From: an uncultured Micrococcales bacterium
GTDB taxonomy: Bacteria; Actinomycetota; Actinomycetes; Actinomycetales; Microbacteriaceae
Reading direction: 5' to 3'
Assembly (NCBI GenBank): GCA_913056225.1
Contig: CAJXMQ010000001.1
Coordinates: forward strand, 1-44,669
Length of the DNA stretch: 44,669 nucleotides
In this document: positions 25,082 to 34,113 of the stretch, one piece after another
Position numbering within the stretch: position 1 is the first letter of the stretch
Layout of the letters: every line of letters begins with the position of its first letter
Made by a program: the position numbers and the translations under genes
The notes under the pieces: model-generated
The model's database searches: none
The model's input: only the letters and a program-made list of their open reading frames with translations
What the model was told of the DNA's origin: nothing

Positions 25082-28000
25082 ATGTCCATCAGCGAAAACA
25101 CTGCAAAGTCATCCCCCGAAATTGACAAGCTAACCGAGCAAAGCATCGAGCTTGCCAGAGCTTGGACCAACCAGGCTTCGAAGGCCAAATCTTCACCAGC
25201 TGCCGAGAGGTTAGCCGGGTTATTGGCCGATCCAGATGGTTTGGATTTTGCCGTTGGCTTTATCGATGGTGTTGTCAGGCCTGAAGACCTGAGGGTTGCA
25301 GCCAAATCACTAAACAGGGTTAGCAAACGAATCCCAAAGTTCCTTCCCTTGCCACTCAGAGCATTGGTGAGACTCGGGGGGTTGGTTGCACCAATACTCC
25401 CCTGGCCAGTGATTCCCATTGCCAAAACAGTTCTTCGCGGTTTTGTGGCTCACCTGGTGATTGATGCAAGTGATACCAAGCTCACCAAGTCATTGAACAA
25501 GATAAATAAAGACGATGTCACTTTGAATATAAACCTGCTTGGTGAAGCAGTTCTGGGCGTATCCGAAGCCGAATCCAGATACAAAAAGTTGAAAACACTT
25601 CTTGAGAGAAAAGATGTTAATTATGTCTCTCTCAAGGTCTCCTCAATCATTGCCCCTCATCCCGCATGGGCATTTGATGAGTCAGTGGAGCAGATAGTTG
25701 AAACCATTAGGCCTCTTTATCGAATTGCCGCAGGCTCCAACCCTCAGAAATTTATCAACCTAGATATGGAGGAATACAAAGACCTCAGGTTGACCATTGA
25801 GGTGTTCAAAAAAATTCTCTCCGAGGAAGAGTTTCACAAACTAAAAGCCGGGATTGTTCTGCAGGCATACCTGCCAGACGCTCTCGATGAAATGAAAAAC
25901 CTGCAGGATTGGGCTGCGAAGCGAGTTGCTGCAGGAGGATCAGCGGTGAAGGTAAGACTCGTGAAGGGTGCGAACCTGCCCATGGAATTGGTAGATGCAG
26001 AAATGCACGATTGGCCAATTGCAACGGTTGAGTCAAAGCAGGCAGCGGATGCCAACTTCAAAAGGGTTTTGAACTACTCACTCACCGAAGAGAGATCCAA
26101 AAACATCAGGATTGGCATTGCCGGACATAACCTTTTTGATCTGGCTTATGGCTGGCTGTTGGCCCAAAGTCAAAACTGCACCGAGGGCATCGATGTTGAG
26201 ATGTTGTTGGGAATGGCAGAGGCTCAGGCAGAGGCCGTTCAAAAAACGGTTGGAGGGCTGGTTCTTTACACTCCAGTTGTTCACCCCAGTGAATTTGATG
26301 TGGCAATCGCCTACCTAATCAGAAGACTAGAAGAGGGCGCCAGCCAAGAAAACTTCATGAGTGGACTATTCGAGCTAGACAAGAACACTGGGGTTTTTGA
26401 AAGAGAGCAACAGCGTTTTATCAATTCGGTGATGGATCTTACAAAACCTGACCCCAAGCCCAATCGCACAGCACGCTCTGTTCCCGCAAAGCCACAGTCC
26501 GAGTTTGAAAACGTGCCAGACACTGATCCCTCCGTGCCAGCAAACGTTGAATGGGCAATGGGTATTCTGGAGCGAGCCAAAAACAGCAAGCTGGGTCAAA
26601 AGGAAACCGAAGCCGACATGCTGAAAAGTGAGGCGGAACTTGAAAAGACAATTGCCAAGGCAGTCAAGGGTCACGCCAAGTGGCAGAAACTTGGGCTTGA
26701 GAAAAGAGTCCAGATTCTCAGAAACGTTGCAATCGAATTGGAAAAAAGCCGCGCCGATTTGCTTGAGGTTATGGCTAATGAGGCTGGCAAGACAATTGAA
26801 CAGGGAGATCCTGAAATAAGCGAGGCAATTGATTTTGCCAATTACTACGCCCAGCTTGCCGAGGACCTAGCTAATCTGGACGGTGCTGTTCATGAGCCGG
26901 AACAGATTGTCTTAGTAACTCCCCCATGGAATTTCCCTGCAGCCATTCCAGCCGGTTCATCGCTTGCCGCGTTAGCCGCCGGGTCCGCGGTTATCTTCAA
27001 ACCCGCCGGTCAGGTCAGAAAAACCGGTGCATTGCTTGCAAGAGTTTTCCATGCAGCCGGAGTTCCAAAAGATGTAATGGTTCCAATTCAGATTTCCGAA
27101 TCCGATCTTGGCAAGCAACTAATAACCCACAAAGACGTATCTCGCGTGATTCTCACCGGTGGCTATGAAACAGCTCAGTTGTTCAGGTCATTCAGGCCAG
27201 ATCTTCCTCTGCTTGCGGAGACCAGCGGAAAAAACGCTTTGATAATCACACCCAGTGCTGACTTGGACTTAGCGGCAAAAGACCTCGCCTACAGCGCTTT
27301 TGGTCACGCTGGACAGAAATGCTCAGCCGCATCAATTGCCATTTTGGTTGGCTCAGTAAAAGACTCAGAGCGATTCAACCGACAACTGTTAGATGCGGTG
27401 AAAGGTCTAACAGTCGATTTCCCGACCAACCCTTCTGCCAACATGGGGCCGATTATCGAGCCCCCTGCCGACAAGCTTGCCCATGGACTGGAGACGTTGG
27501 ATAACAACGAACACTGGATTGTAAAGCCAGAAGCTTTGAACCAAGAGCGGACATTGTGGTCTCCCGGAGTTCGTGGGAATGTTGAACCTGGGGCACCCAG
27601 CCACCTCAAAGAATATTTTGGTCCGGTGTTGGCAATCATGACGGCCAGCAACTTAGAGGAAGCCCTGAAAATTCAAAATGCCGTGGACTACGGATTAACT
27701 GCGGGAATCCATTCCTTGGATCCTGCGGAAATCAACTACTGGCTAGCAAACGTGCAGGCGGGCAACCTTTATGTCAACAGAGGAATAACTGGAGCAATCG
27801 TTCAGAGACAACCTTTTGGTGGCTGGAAGCGAAGTGCTATTGGACCTGGGGCAAAAGCCGGAGGACCCAGCTATCTTCTGGGTTTCGGTTCTTTTCAGCA
27901 CTCCCCCGCAAAAAACTTGGGAGCAATTCCCGAAACTACTAAGAAGCTAGTCAAAGTGCTTTCTACCAATGATTTGGAACGTGCCGCCAGGGCATACGAG

Positions 28001-28492
28001 TTCCAATTGCAGGAGTATTTCCACAACCCCAAAGACCGAACCGGTCTCAGCTCAGAGAAAAACATATTCAGGCACCTCAAAGATGATGACGCCATCCTCT
28101 GGATGGATGAGACCGCTGCGGAGTCCGATGTTGATAGAGCGTTGGTTTTGGCAAGCGTTGCTGGCATCACAAACGTTTATGCAGATGAAAAATGGTCATC
28201 AAAGCAAAAGGCCTTCACGGAGCTTAAGTTACTCCGCCGAGAGCAATTGGAAGCATTGATTGATTCCAAGCCACTCGGGGTAACCATACGCTGGGTTGGA
28301 GATTCACCCGATCTAAAATCCACCGAAATTCTCGCAAGCCCCGATGTTGCCATCTTTACAGGGCCAGTAACCGAAAGCGGAAGAAGAGAGCTACTACCTT
28401 TTTTCAAGGAGCAAGCTATCTCTATTACCGCTCACAGGTTTGGGAACAAGTTACCAATGCTTGATCGAGTTTTCGCAAGCCTGACTCGCTAA
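25082..28492 (+). CDS. putA: Bifunctional proline dehydrogenase / glutamate-semialdehyde dehydrogenase
   Basis: The 1136-residue protein oxidises proline to pyrroline-5-carboxylate with FAD and then to glutamate with NAD+. The N-terminal PRODH barrel (about 80-440) shows YVSLKVSSI, VRLVKGAN, and the substrate-binding RRLEEG motif. The aldehyde dehydrogenase domain (about 490-960) has TPPWNFP, catalytic Glu713 in LAETSGKN and Cys747 in GQKCSA, spaced 34 residues apart as in the family. About 150 more C-terminal residues form an extra domain. No N-terminal DNA-binding domain is present, so it is not the self-regulating E. coli type. The start is the ATG at 25082, six bases after a possible -10; a TTG two codons earlier is less likely. 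Confidence 0.94.
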   Translation: MSISENTAKSSPEIDKLTEQSIELARAWTNQASKAKSSPAAERLAGLLADPDGLDFAVGFIDGVVRPEDLRVAAKSLNRVSKRIPKFLPLPLRALVRLGGLVAPILPWPVIPIAKTVLRGFVAHLVIDASDTKLTKSLNKINKDDVTLNINLLGEAVLGVSEAESRYKKLKTLLERKDVNYVSLKVSSIIAPHPAWAFDESVEQIVETIRPLYRIAAGSNPQKFINLDMEEYKDLRLTIEVFKKILSEEEFHKLKAGIVLQAYLPDALDEMKNLQDWAAKRVAAGGSAVKVRLVKGANLPMELVDAEMHDWPIATVESKQAADANFKRVLNYSLTEERSKNIRIGIAGHNLFDLAYGWLLAQSQNCTEGIDVEMLLGMAEAQAEAVQKTVGGLVLYTPVVHPSEFDVAIAYLIRRLEEGASQENFMSGLFELDKNTGVFEREQQRFINSVMDLTKPDPKPNRTARSVPAKPQSEFENVPDTDPSVPANVEWAMGILERAKNSKLGQKETEADMLKSEAELEKTIAKAVKGHAKWQKLGLEKRVQILRNVAIELEKSRADLLEVMANEAGKTIEQGDPEISEAIDFANYYAQLAEDLANLDGAVHEPEQIVLVTPPWNFPAAIPAGSSLAALAAGSAVIFKPAGQVRKTGALLARVFHAAGVPKDVMVPIQISESDLGKQLITHKDVSRVILTGGYETAQLFRSFRPDLPLLAETSGKNALIITPSADLDLAAKDLAYSAFGHAGQKCSAASIAILVGSVKDSERFNRQLLDAVKGLTVDFPTNPSANMGPIIEPPADKLAHGLETLDNNEHWIVKPEALNQERTLWSPGVRGNVEPGAPSHLKEYFGPVLAIMTASNLEEALKIQNAVDYGLTAGIHSLDPAEINYWLANVQAGNLYVNRGITGAIVQRQPFGGWKRSAIGPGAKAGGPSYLLGFGSFQHSPAKNLGAIPETTKKLVKVLSTNDLERAARAYEFQLQEYFHNPKDRTGLSSEKNIFRHLKDDDAILWMDETAAESDVDRALVLASVAGITNVYADEKWSSKQKAFTELKLLRREQLEALIDSKPLGVTIRWVGDSPDLKSTEILASPDVAIFTGPVTESGRRELLPFFKEQAISITAHRFGNKLPMLDRVFASLTR

Positions 28493-28549
28493 CAAAAAAA
28501 TAGCGACACGCTTTTGAATCGCCAAAAGAAACCTGTTGGAAACAAAGGG

Positions 28550-28577
28550 TTGGTTACATTTGTACACTTAGTAAACT
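28550..28577 (+). promoter_or_regulatory. Possible promoter of the ABC importer operon
   Basis: TTGGTT at 28550-28555 and TAAACT at 28572-28577 are 16 bases apart, with GGAAGG eight bases before the ATG at 28601. TACATTTGTA (28555-28564), a small palindrome, sits within the spacer. No riboswitch-like fold (including a TPP element) was recognised in the 108-base gap after putA. Confidence 0.4.
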
Positions 28578-28600
28578 TTTCAATCCGGAAGGCAAAATAA

Positions 28601-29650
28601 ATGGGAGTTTTTTCATCTGCGCGCAAGCGAGTTCTTGGCGTTGTAGCGGCATTACCAATCGCCGCACTAGCACTATCGGGCTGCGCAGCGGCCGAAACTG
28701 AGACTGAACAGGGAAGCCTGGGGGATATCAACATCCAGTTCAGTTGGATTAAGAACGTGGAATTTGCTGGAGAGTACTTCGCAGATACGAATGGCTACTA
28801 CGAGGAAGCCGGCTTCAACTCCGTCAACTTCACAGCCGGACCAACTGCTACCGCAGCTGTGGTTCTCTCGGGTGAAGCGCTGGTGGGTATTTCGGATGCG
28901 ATTGCAGTGACACCTGTAATTCTTGAAGAAGAGGCACCCCTCAAAATTATTGGTGCGACTTACCAAAAGAGCCCATTCACTATTTTGTCTCTGAAGGATG
29001 GGGCAAACATTGAAACTCCACAGGACCTAATTGGAAAAAGAATTGGTGTGCAGGCTGGTGGAAATGAAACACTATTCGACGCAATGCTCCAGGCAAATGG
29101 GATTGATGCCGATCAGGTGACCAAGGTGCCAGTTGAATACGATCCTTCCCCGCTGGTAAACGGTGAAGTCGATGGTTTCCTGGCTTACATCATCAACGAG
29201 TCAATCACCGTTGAGAATCTAGGGTTGGAAACAACAAATCTATTGTTTGCAGACAACGGTTTGCCATTTGTTGCAGAGGCATTCGTGGTCACCCAAGACT
29301 CAATCGATAACAACCGCGAAGCTCTGAAGGCATTCTTGTACGCCACAGCAAAAGGCTGGAAAGACGCTTTAGCTGATCCTGAGGAAGCAGCCCGACTTGC
29401 TGTCGAGGTTTATGGTGCGGATCTAGGTCTGGACATCAACAAGGAGATCCAACAGTCAGTCTCGCAGAATGATCTTCTGATTTTGACTGAAGAAACTGCT
29501 GCCAACGGTCTGCTTACGATTTCTGAGCAGCTTCAGGCTCAGAACATTGAGACCCTTGCTACCGCGGGCTACGAAATCACTGCGGACCAGCTGTTTGACA
29601 TGAGTTTGATTGCAGAGGTTTATGAAGAAAATCCAGAACTTCTGGACTAA
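28601..29650 (+). CDS. NMT1/THI5-like substrate-binding lipoprotein of an ABC importer
   Basis: The 349-residue protein has a lipoprotein signal: a basic N-terminus (RKR), a hydrophobic core, and LSGC with Cys28 as lipid anchor. The mature part begins FSWIKNVEFAGEYFADTNGYYEEAGF, the standard N-terminal lobe of NMT1/THI5-like binding proteins, which serve thiamine pyrimidine (HMP), riboflavin, taurine or similar uptake. Acidic residues are abundant, as in exported proteins. The ligand is not clear: absence of a TPP riboswitch or thi genes weakens a thiamine call. It heads an operon with the ATPase and two permeases, eleven bases apart from the former. Confidence 0.88.
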   Translation: MGVFSSARKRVLGVVAALPIAALALSGCAAAETETEQGSLGDINIQFSWIKNVEFAGEYFADTNGYYEEAGFNSVNFTAGPTATAAVVLSGEALVGISDAIAVTPVILEEEAPLKIIGATYQKSPFTILSLKDGANIETPQDLIGKRIGVQAGGNETLFDAMLQANGIDADQVTKVPVEYDPSPLVNGEVDGFLAYIINESITVENLGLETTNLLFADNGLPFVAEAFVVTQDSIDNNREALKAFLYATAKGWKDALADPEEAARLAVEVYGADLGLDINKEIQQSVSQNDLLILTEETAANGLLTISEQLQAQNIETLATAGYEITADQLFDMSLIAEVYEENPELLD

Positions 29651-29660
29651 TCTCTAGCTA

Positions 29661-30482
29661 ATGAATTCAATGGATGCCACTGCCCAAGACCAAAAAGGTT
29701 TGGGCAGTGGCATCACTATTTCTGGGCTGTCAAAAGTCTTCAAAATGGGCAATGATTCAGTCAATGCCTTGGAAAATGCCACCCTTCACTCCGACCGCGG
29801 TAGTTTCTTGTCTTTGCTTGGCCCTTCCGGCTGCGGCAAGTCGACAATTTTGAGAATACTTGCCGGACTGGAAACGCCAACTGCTGGAACCGTAACTGTC
29901 GATGGCATGGATCCAATGGAACTTCGAAGGGATCACCGGCTAGGGATTGCCTTCCAGGACCCAGCTTTGATGCCTTGGCGAAGCGTATATTCAAACATCA
30001 AGCTTCCATTTGAGCTTGCCCGCGTAAAAGCTGATGATGCCCTGATTAATGACCTGATTCAATTAGTTGGTCTGCAGGGGTTTGAAAATGCCCGCCCGGC
30101 TCAACTATCTGGCGGCATGAGGCAAAGAGTTTCAATTGCCAGAGCGCTAGTCGTTCAGCCATCTGTGCTTCTTTTGGATGAACCTTTCGGTGCGCTAGAC
30201 GACATGACCAGGCAACGACTAAACATGGAGCTTCTCAGAATCTGGACAGAGAAGCCGGCAACAACATTGATGGTCACCCATGGCATTTCAGAGGCAATTT
30301 TCCTGAGCGATCAGGTTGCTGTGATGAGTCCCAGGCCTGGTCGTATCAAAGAAATAATTGAAGTAGACCTGCCGAGGCCCAGAACTCCTGATTTGATGCG
30401 AACTCCTGAATTTCATGCCCTTCACGACAGGGCGTCCGATTTATTGTTTGGAGATCAGGGAGTGGCCAACAGCGATGACTGA
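29661..30482 (+). CDS. NitT/TauT-family ABC transporter ATPase
   Basis: The 273-residue ATPase has Walker A GPSGCGKST at 54-62, signature LSGGMRQR, Walker B VLLLDEPFGALD, and the His switch MVTHG. The Q-loop is FQDPALMPW, typical of nitrate/sulfonate/taurine and HMP importers. It drives uptake through the two downstream permeases. The ATG at 29661 is used; a second ATG three codons later is possible and neither has a strong ribosome binding site. The end overlaps the first permease gene by eight bases. The C-terminal tail (after PRPRTPDLMRTPEF) is the usual length. Confidence 0.93.
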   Translation: MNSMDATAQDQKGLGSGITISGLSKVFKMGNDSVNALENATLHSDRGSFLSLLGPSGCGKSTILRILAGLETPTAGTVTVDGMDPMELRRDHRLGIAFQDPALMPWRSVYSNIKLPFELARVKADDALINDLIQLVGLQGFENARPAQLSGGMRQRVSIARALVVQPSVLLLDEPFGALDDMTRQRLNMELLRIWTEKPATTLMVTHGISEAIFLSDQVAVMSPRPGRIKEIIEVDLPRPRTPDLMRTPEFHALHDRASDLLFGDQGVANSDD

Positions 30483-31296
30483 GCTGATCTACTCCACTCG
30501 ATCAAGAAAACTTCCTTCTTGGGCTACTGGAATAATCGGCGTTGGAACCACAATCGCTATCTGGTGGATTTTAGCCATCACCGCATTCGCAAATGTTGGT
30601 ATTGGCTCCGATGGCGCAATTCCAACTCCTTTGGAAGTTGTCCAGCAACTGTTTGAAGACGGTTGGGGTTTTTATTTCAGAAACGGGTCAGTGACACTAG
30701 CCGAGGCGGCTATTGGTTTTGCTTGGGGAAATGGGCTGGCCCTAGTGTTTGCAGCTATAGCTCTAATAGTTCCAAGGCTTGAAAATCTAACCACTCAAAT
30801 TGCGATTATTACCTACTGCATACCTATTGTTGCCATCGGGCCGATTGTAAGGCTAATTGTTGGAGCACCTGCCAATGGTGAGCCGGCGGGGGCGGCAATC
30901 GTCTTGGCGGCACTCAGTGTTTTCTTCACCACCATGATCGGCGCTCTCACCGGCGTTAAGTCCACTGATCAGCGAATGTTGGACGTGGTGTCAGCCTATG
31001 GCGGCGGAGTTTGGCAGAAGGTTGTCAAGGTGCAATTACTATCGGCTCTTCCTTCGATTTTTGCGGCGTTCAAGATTGCTGCTCCAGCGGCATTTTTGGG
31101 CGCCATTCTGGGGGAATATGTAGGTGGGCCTGATGTTGGTTTCGGGCCCGCTATGGTGAATGCCCAGCAGTCTCTTGAGGTTGCAAGGGTATGGGGTGTG
31201 GCCCTAGTCTCAGGTTTATTTGCCGGTGCCGGCTACGCGCTTTTCAGCCTGCTGGGAAAACTTCTAACCCCTTGGGCAGAAGGGAGCGCCAAGTGA
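30475..31296 (+). CDS. ABC transporter permease, first subunit
   Basis: The 273-residue protein has about six helices of the binding-protein-dependent permease family; the coupling segment with the consensus EAA...G appears as AYGGGVWQKVVKVQLLSALPSIFAAFKI region. It pairs with the second permease to form the membrane channel for the NMT1-like binding protein. The frame extends upstream, but the ATG at 30475 overlaps the ATPase stop by eight bases and starts just before the first helix (WATGIIGVGTTIAIWW). It overlaps the next permease by GTGA. Confidence 0.9.
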   Translation: MTELIYSTRSRKLPSWATGIIGVGTTIAIWWILAITAFANVGIGSDGAIPTPLEVVQQLFEDGWGFYFRNGSVTLAEAAIGFAWGNGLALVFAAIALIVPRLENLTTQIAIITYCIPIVAIGPIVRLIVGAPANGEPAGAAIVLAALSVFFTTMIGALTGVKSTDQRMLDVVSAYGGGVWQKVVKVQLLSALPSIFAAFKIAAPAAFLGAILGEYVGGPDVGFGPAMVNAQQSLEVARVWGVALVSGLFAGAGYALFSLLGKLLTPWAEGSAK

Positions 31297-32162
31297 ATTT
31301 CAAAATAGAAGATTCAGCTGACCGCTCCTTGATTGCGGTTCGAAGCAAGGTCAAGCGCGATGCCGCAAAAGAAACCGCCAAGCTTGCCACAACAACCGCT
31401 CTAAACACATTGTTATCGCTGGCTGTTGTTGTGGTTTTGTGGGTTTTTTCACTTTGGGCATTCGATGTTTCACCTTATATTGGCAAGGGCCCGATCGACG
31501 TTTTTGAGTATTTATTCTTAGAAGATGCAGCTGAACATCAAGCTTTGGTGCTTAGCGCTTTGAATCAAACCATGATTGATGCAGCAATCGGTTTTTCCTT
31601 CGGCTTATTCTTTGCAACCTTTATATCTGTCCTGTTCACCGTCTCCAAGGGACTCGAACAGGCGCTGATGCCAATAGCAATGTTGCTCAGAAGCGTTCCG
31701 CTTATTGCTATGGCTCCAATCTTGATTTTGATTTTTGGGAGAGAGCAACTAACCGTCGCTGTGATGGGGGCAATTGTGGTTTTGTTTCCAGCACTTGTGA
31801 ATATTGTTTTTGGACTTAGAAGCGCTTCCAGAGCAATGCTTGATGTGGCAACTGTTTACGGGGCAAACCGCTGGGCTGCATTGCGCTACGTGGCCTTCCC
31901 CAGCTCACTTCCGAGTTTCTTCGCAGCCGTCAAAATTTCCGTTCCGGGAGCCATCACCGGTGCCTTATTAGTGGAATGGTTGGCAACTGGTCAGGGAATT
32001 GGGTACGGCATTATCTCCGCCGTTGGTAGAGCCAAAACCGATGAGGTCTGGGCCTATGTTGCAACAATCACAGTTGTTTCCATCGTTCTTTATAACTTGG
32101 TGGCACTATTTGAAGGCTACATTCTCAAAAAATTCGCCCCGCAGGTTTGGAAAAACCGCTAG
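31293..32162 (+). CDS. ABC transporter permease, second subunit
   Basis: The 289-residue protein is the partner permease with six helices and an EAA-like loop (VYGANRWAALRYVAFPSSLPSFFAAVKIS). Having two different permeases suggests a heterodimeric pore; many NitT/TauT systems instead use one. A 30-residue basic N-terminus (KVKRDAAKETAKLA) precedes the first helix. GTG at 31293 is the start, overlapping the previous stop as GTGA and following AGGGAG with six bases of spacing; the longer frame from 31191 is rejected. A small hairpin follows its stop. Confidence 0.88.
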   Translation: MNFKIEDSADRSLIAVRSKVKRDAAKETAKLATTTALNTLLSLAVVVVLWVFSLWAFDVSPYIGKGPIDVFEYLFLEDAAEHQALVLSALNQTMIDAAIGFSFGLFFATFISVLFTVSKGLEQALMPIAMLLRSVPLIAMAPILILIFGREQLTVAVMGAIVVLFPALVNIVFGLRSASRAMLDVATVYGANRWAALRYVAFPSSLPSFFAAVKISVPGAITGALLVEWLATGQGIGYGIISAVGRAKTDEVWAYVATITVVSIVLYNLVALFEGYILKKFAPQVWKNR

Positions 32163-32181
32163 CCAAGACTTTTTATCTTGG
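32163..32181 (+). other. Small inverted repeat after the ABC operon
   Basis: CCAAGA and TCTTGG form a six-pair stem around a seven-base loop CTTTTTA, starting immediately after the second permease stop codon. No U tract follows, so it is not a clear terminator; it may be a transcript-end or mRNA-stabilising hairpin. Confidence 0.35.
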
Positions 32182-32231
32182 AGTAAACGAGGTCTAAGGT
32201 TTGTTGCTAACTAAAACAGTGGGAGATAGAT

Positions 32232-32522
32232 ATGTGGACAGCAGTTATAAACGGTGAAGTAATAGCAGCCTCGGACAACACTCAGCAGGTCGAGGGAAAC
32301 CAGTACTTCCCAATGGGGTCAATCAAGACTGAGTTTCTAACGGAGTCCTCTAAAACCACAGTTTGCTCATGGAAGGGAACCGCTAACTATTTCAACCTGG
32401 TGGTCAATGGCGAGACAAAGCTGGATGCTGCTTGGATCTATCAAACTCCCAAGGATGCAGCATCCTCAATTGCGGGGCACGTTGCATTTGGAAGAGACGT
32501 TGAGGTCACCAAAGCCGGCTAA
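32232..32522 (+). CDS. DUF427 domain protein
   Basis: The 96-residue protein has the DUF427 signature: GEVIAAS near the start, YFPMGSIK, the CSWKGTANYF strand, and DAAWIYQTPK...AGHVAF at the end. It is a compact all-beta fold found widely in Actinobacteria and Proteobacteria, without an established biochemical role that I can name. GGGAGA precedes the ATG with good spacing, 69 bases after the ABC permease, so it may be transcribed with the importer or from its own promoter. It converges with the RibD-C-type gene ten bases away. Confidence 0.85.
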   Translation: MWTAVINGEVIAASDNTQQVEGNQYFPMGSIKTEFLTESSKTTVCSWKGTANYFNLVVNGETKLDAAWIYQTPKDAASSIAGHVAFGRDVEVTKAG

Positions 32523-32532
32523 TTGGTTGCAT

Positions 32533-33336
32533 TTAGCCGTGTAAGGGCTTGCTGGCATCTATTGCCTCGGGCAATAATCCGCAATCAAACACGACATCGG
32601 ATCCCAGAGAGTAGCTCACTGTGTCAGGTCTAATTGCATTAATAAGTTTTTGAGGGTGATTAGACATGGTCAATCCAGATGGACCCTTGCCGATGAGCAA
32701 GGGTGCGATAGAAATGTGAATGCGACCGAGCAATTCACTTTCAATGAATTTAGCGATTGTGTAACTCCCGCCCTCAACTAGCAGGTTGCCCATCCCTTTT
32801 GAACGCAATGCTTCCACAATCTCATTTGGACTGAACTGGCCATCATGAGCTTCCAGCCTAATTACCTCAACTCCGCCTGGACGGGTGGTCTCGACTGCTT
32901 GAATAACAAATCTGCGGGTTCCATCATCTGCCAACACTGGAGAGTCATTAGGTAACCGCCCATTTGGATCAATCACGATTCGAGCAGGGTTTGGCCCCTC
33001 GCAGTGTCTGACCGTAAGCCTGGGACTGTCGTGCAATGCGGTCTTAACTCCAATAATTACCCCATCAACCAGAGCTCGAATTCTGTGCAGGTGAACAATC
33101 CCATCAGGACCAGAAACCTCTCCTGAATCACCCGAAACTGTGGCAACTCTCCCGTCTAAAGACTGTCCGATCTGACCAATGATTAGTTGCTGGTTGTCCC
33201 TGCGAGCAATTGGTGAATAAAGATTAAGTGCTTCCTGCTCGGATTCGCTAAAGTCTCCGCAGCAAGCGCAGGCTTTTTCGCTACGGACATCCAAAAGCCT
33301 CTGCCAAACTTTGTCACTCACATTAAGTTTTTGCAT
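32533..33336 (-). CDS. RibD C-terminal-type (dihydrofolate reductase-fold) reductase
   Basis: The 267-residue protein has a RibD-C reductase domain from about 49 onward: IGQIGQSLDGRVA, an NADPH-binding region with GVIIGVKTALHDSPRL, and MGNLLVEGGSY. In riboflavin synthesis this fold reduces the ribosyl chain of a diaminopyrimidine; in other contexts it reduces pteridines. No deaminase domain is attached. The first 48 residues are an unusual extension with three Cys (23, 25, 26; CACC). It overlaps the methyltransferase gene by 14 bases and is the last gene of the four-gene operon from 35471. The ATG at 33336 is preceded by a weak ribosome binding site; a GTG a few codons in is possible. Confidence 0.85.
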   Translation of the reverse strand: MQKLNVSDKVWQRLLDVRSEKACACCGDFSESEQEALNLYSPIARRDNQQLIIGQIGQSLDGRVATVSGDSGEVSGPDGIVHLHRIRALVDGVIIGVKTALHDSPRLTVRHCEGPNPARIVIDPNGRLPNDSPVLADDGTRRFVIQAVETTRPGGVEVIRLEAHDGQFSPNEIVEALRSKGMGNLLVEGGSYTIAKFIESELLGRIHISIAPLLIGKGPSGLTMSNHPQKLINAIRPDTVSYSLGSDVVFDCGLLPEAIDASKPLHG

Positions 33337-34111
33337 GTTGAGCCCCTAATTCAAAGTCTTTTGGCAAAGCCAAAATGTCCCCGTGCCCAATGGTGCAGTC
33401 AGTTTCTCGAGCTTGGCTGGTTCTGATCTCAGCCCAAAAAACAGCATCCTGTTGTCCGGTTTCCAGGGCAGCCTCAGCTATGCCCTGCACCAAGGCTTGC
33501 TGAAGCTCTTCCTCCGCAGGTCCAAGCTGCCAGGAACTTGGGGCGGTGAAGACATCGAAGCCCGCAGATTTGAAGACTTCCTCCGCTACTGAAACCGAGT
33601 CTGGGCCAAGTGCTGATCCAAAACCCTTATCGCTGCGTTGATGATTATTGAAAGCCTGGGTTATTGAGTTATCAAGTGAATTCTCTGGCATCCAGTTCAT
33701 AACACCGTCATAGGAGAGTGCGAAATAGACAGGCACCTGAACCTTTTCAACAAAGTTTTCAAGCCACTGCCTGCTCACCAGGTCAATCAAAGCCGATGCG
33801 GTAACAAGGGTCGCATTCTCCAAAGGAAGCTTCTCTAAATCCGAAATGTCCAATCGATGCAAACTCGCTCGATCACCTAGCTCGGCACCGGCAACCTCCA
33901 GAAGTGAATCATCATTATCAACCAGTCTCCACTCAGCTCCCTCAGGTAAAAAAGGCTCCAAGGCTCTAACCGTGGAACCGGTTCCACTACCCAGGTCAAC
34001 AATTACTGGATTCTCACCGGCAGCCTCAACGGCTTTGGTCAATAATTGAGCATCCCTGGCTGCGTGGTCAGATTGTTCTCTGAGAGCAAGCCACTGTTTG
34101 GAAAAAGCCAA
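33323..34111 (-). CDS. Class I SAM-dependent methyltransferase of the pterin-like operon
   Basis: The 262-residue protein has motif I VDLGSGTG at 38-45, the acidic ribose-binding VDND about 25 residues later, and motif post-III region with TASALIDLVS. N-terminal WLALREQSDHAARD recalls a methyltransferase I have seen in Streptomyces beside PTPS-like and alcohol dehydrogenase genes (from memory, not verified). Substrate unknown; context suggests methylation of a pteridine/pyrimidine or an alcohol. Start TTG at 34109-34111, two bases after the PTPS-like stop, with GGGAGA eight bases upstream. It overlaps the reductase gene by 14 bases, so the products should be made together. Confidence 0.82.
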   Translation of the reverse strand: MAFSKQWLALREQSDHAARDAQLLTKAVEAAGENPVIVDLGSGTGSTVRALEPFLPEGAEWRLVDNDDSLLEVAGAELGDRASLHRLDISDLEKLPLENATLVTASALIDLVSRQWLENFVEKVQVPVYFALSYDGVMNWMPENSLDNSITQAFNNHQRSDKGFGSALGPDSVSVAEEVFKSAGFDVFTAPSSWQLGPAEEELQQALVQGIAEAALETGQQDAVFWAEIRTSQARETDCTIGHGDILALPKDFELGAQHAKT

Positions 34112-34113
34112 GC

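Noticed and set aside
28493..28600. Riboswitch before the NMT1-like importer
   Set aside because: The gap is only 108 bases and no TPP or FMN riboswitch core elements could be seen.
32163..32181. Terminator after the ABC operon
   Set aside because: The hairpin has only six pairs and no U tract after it, so it is listed as an inverted repeat only.
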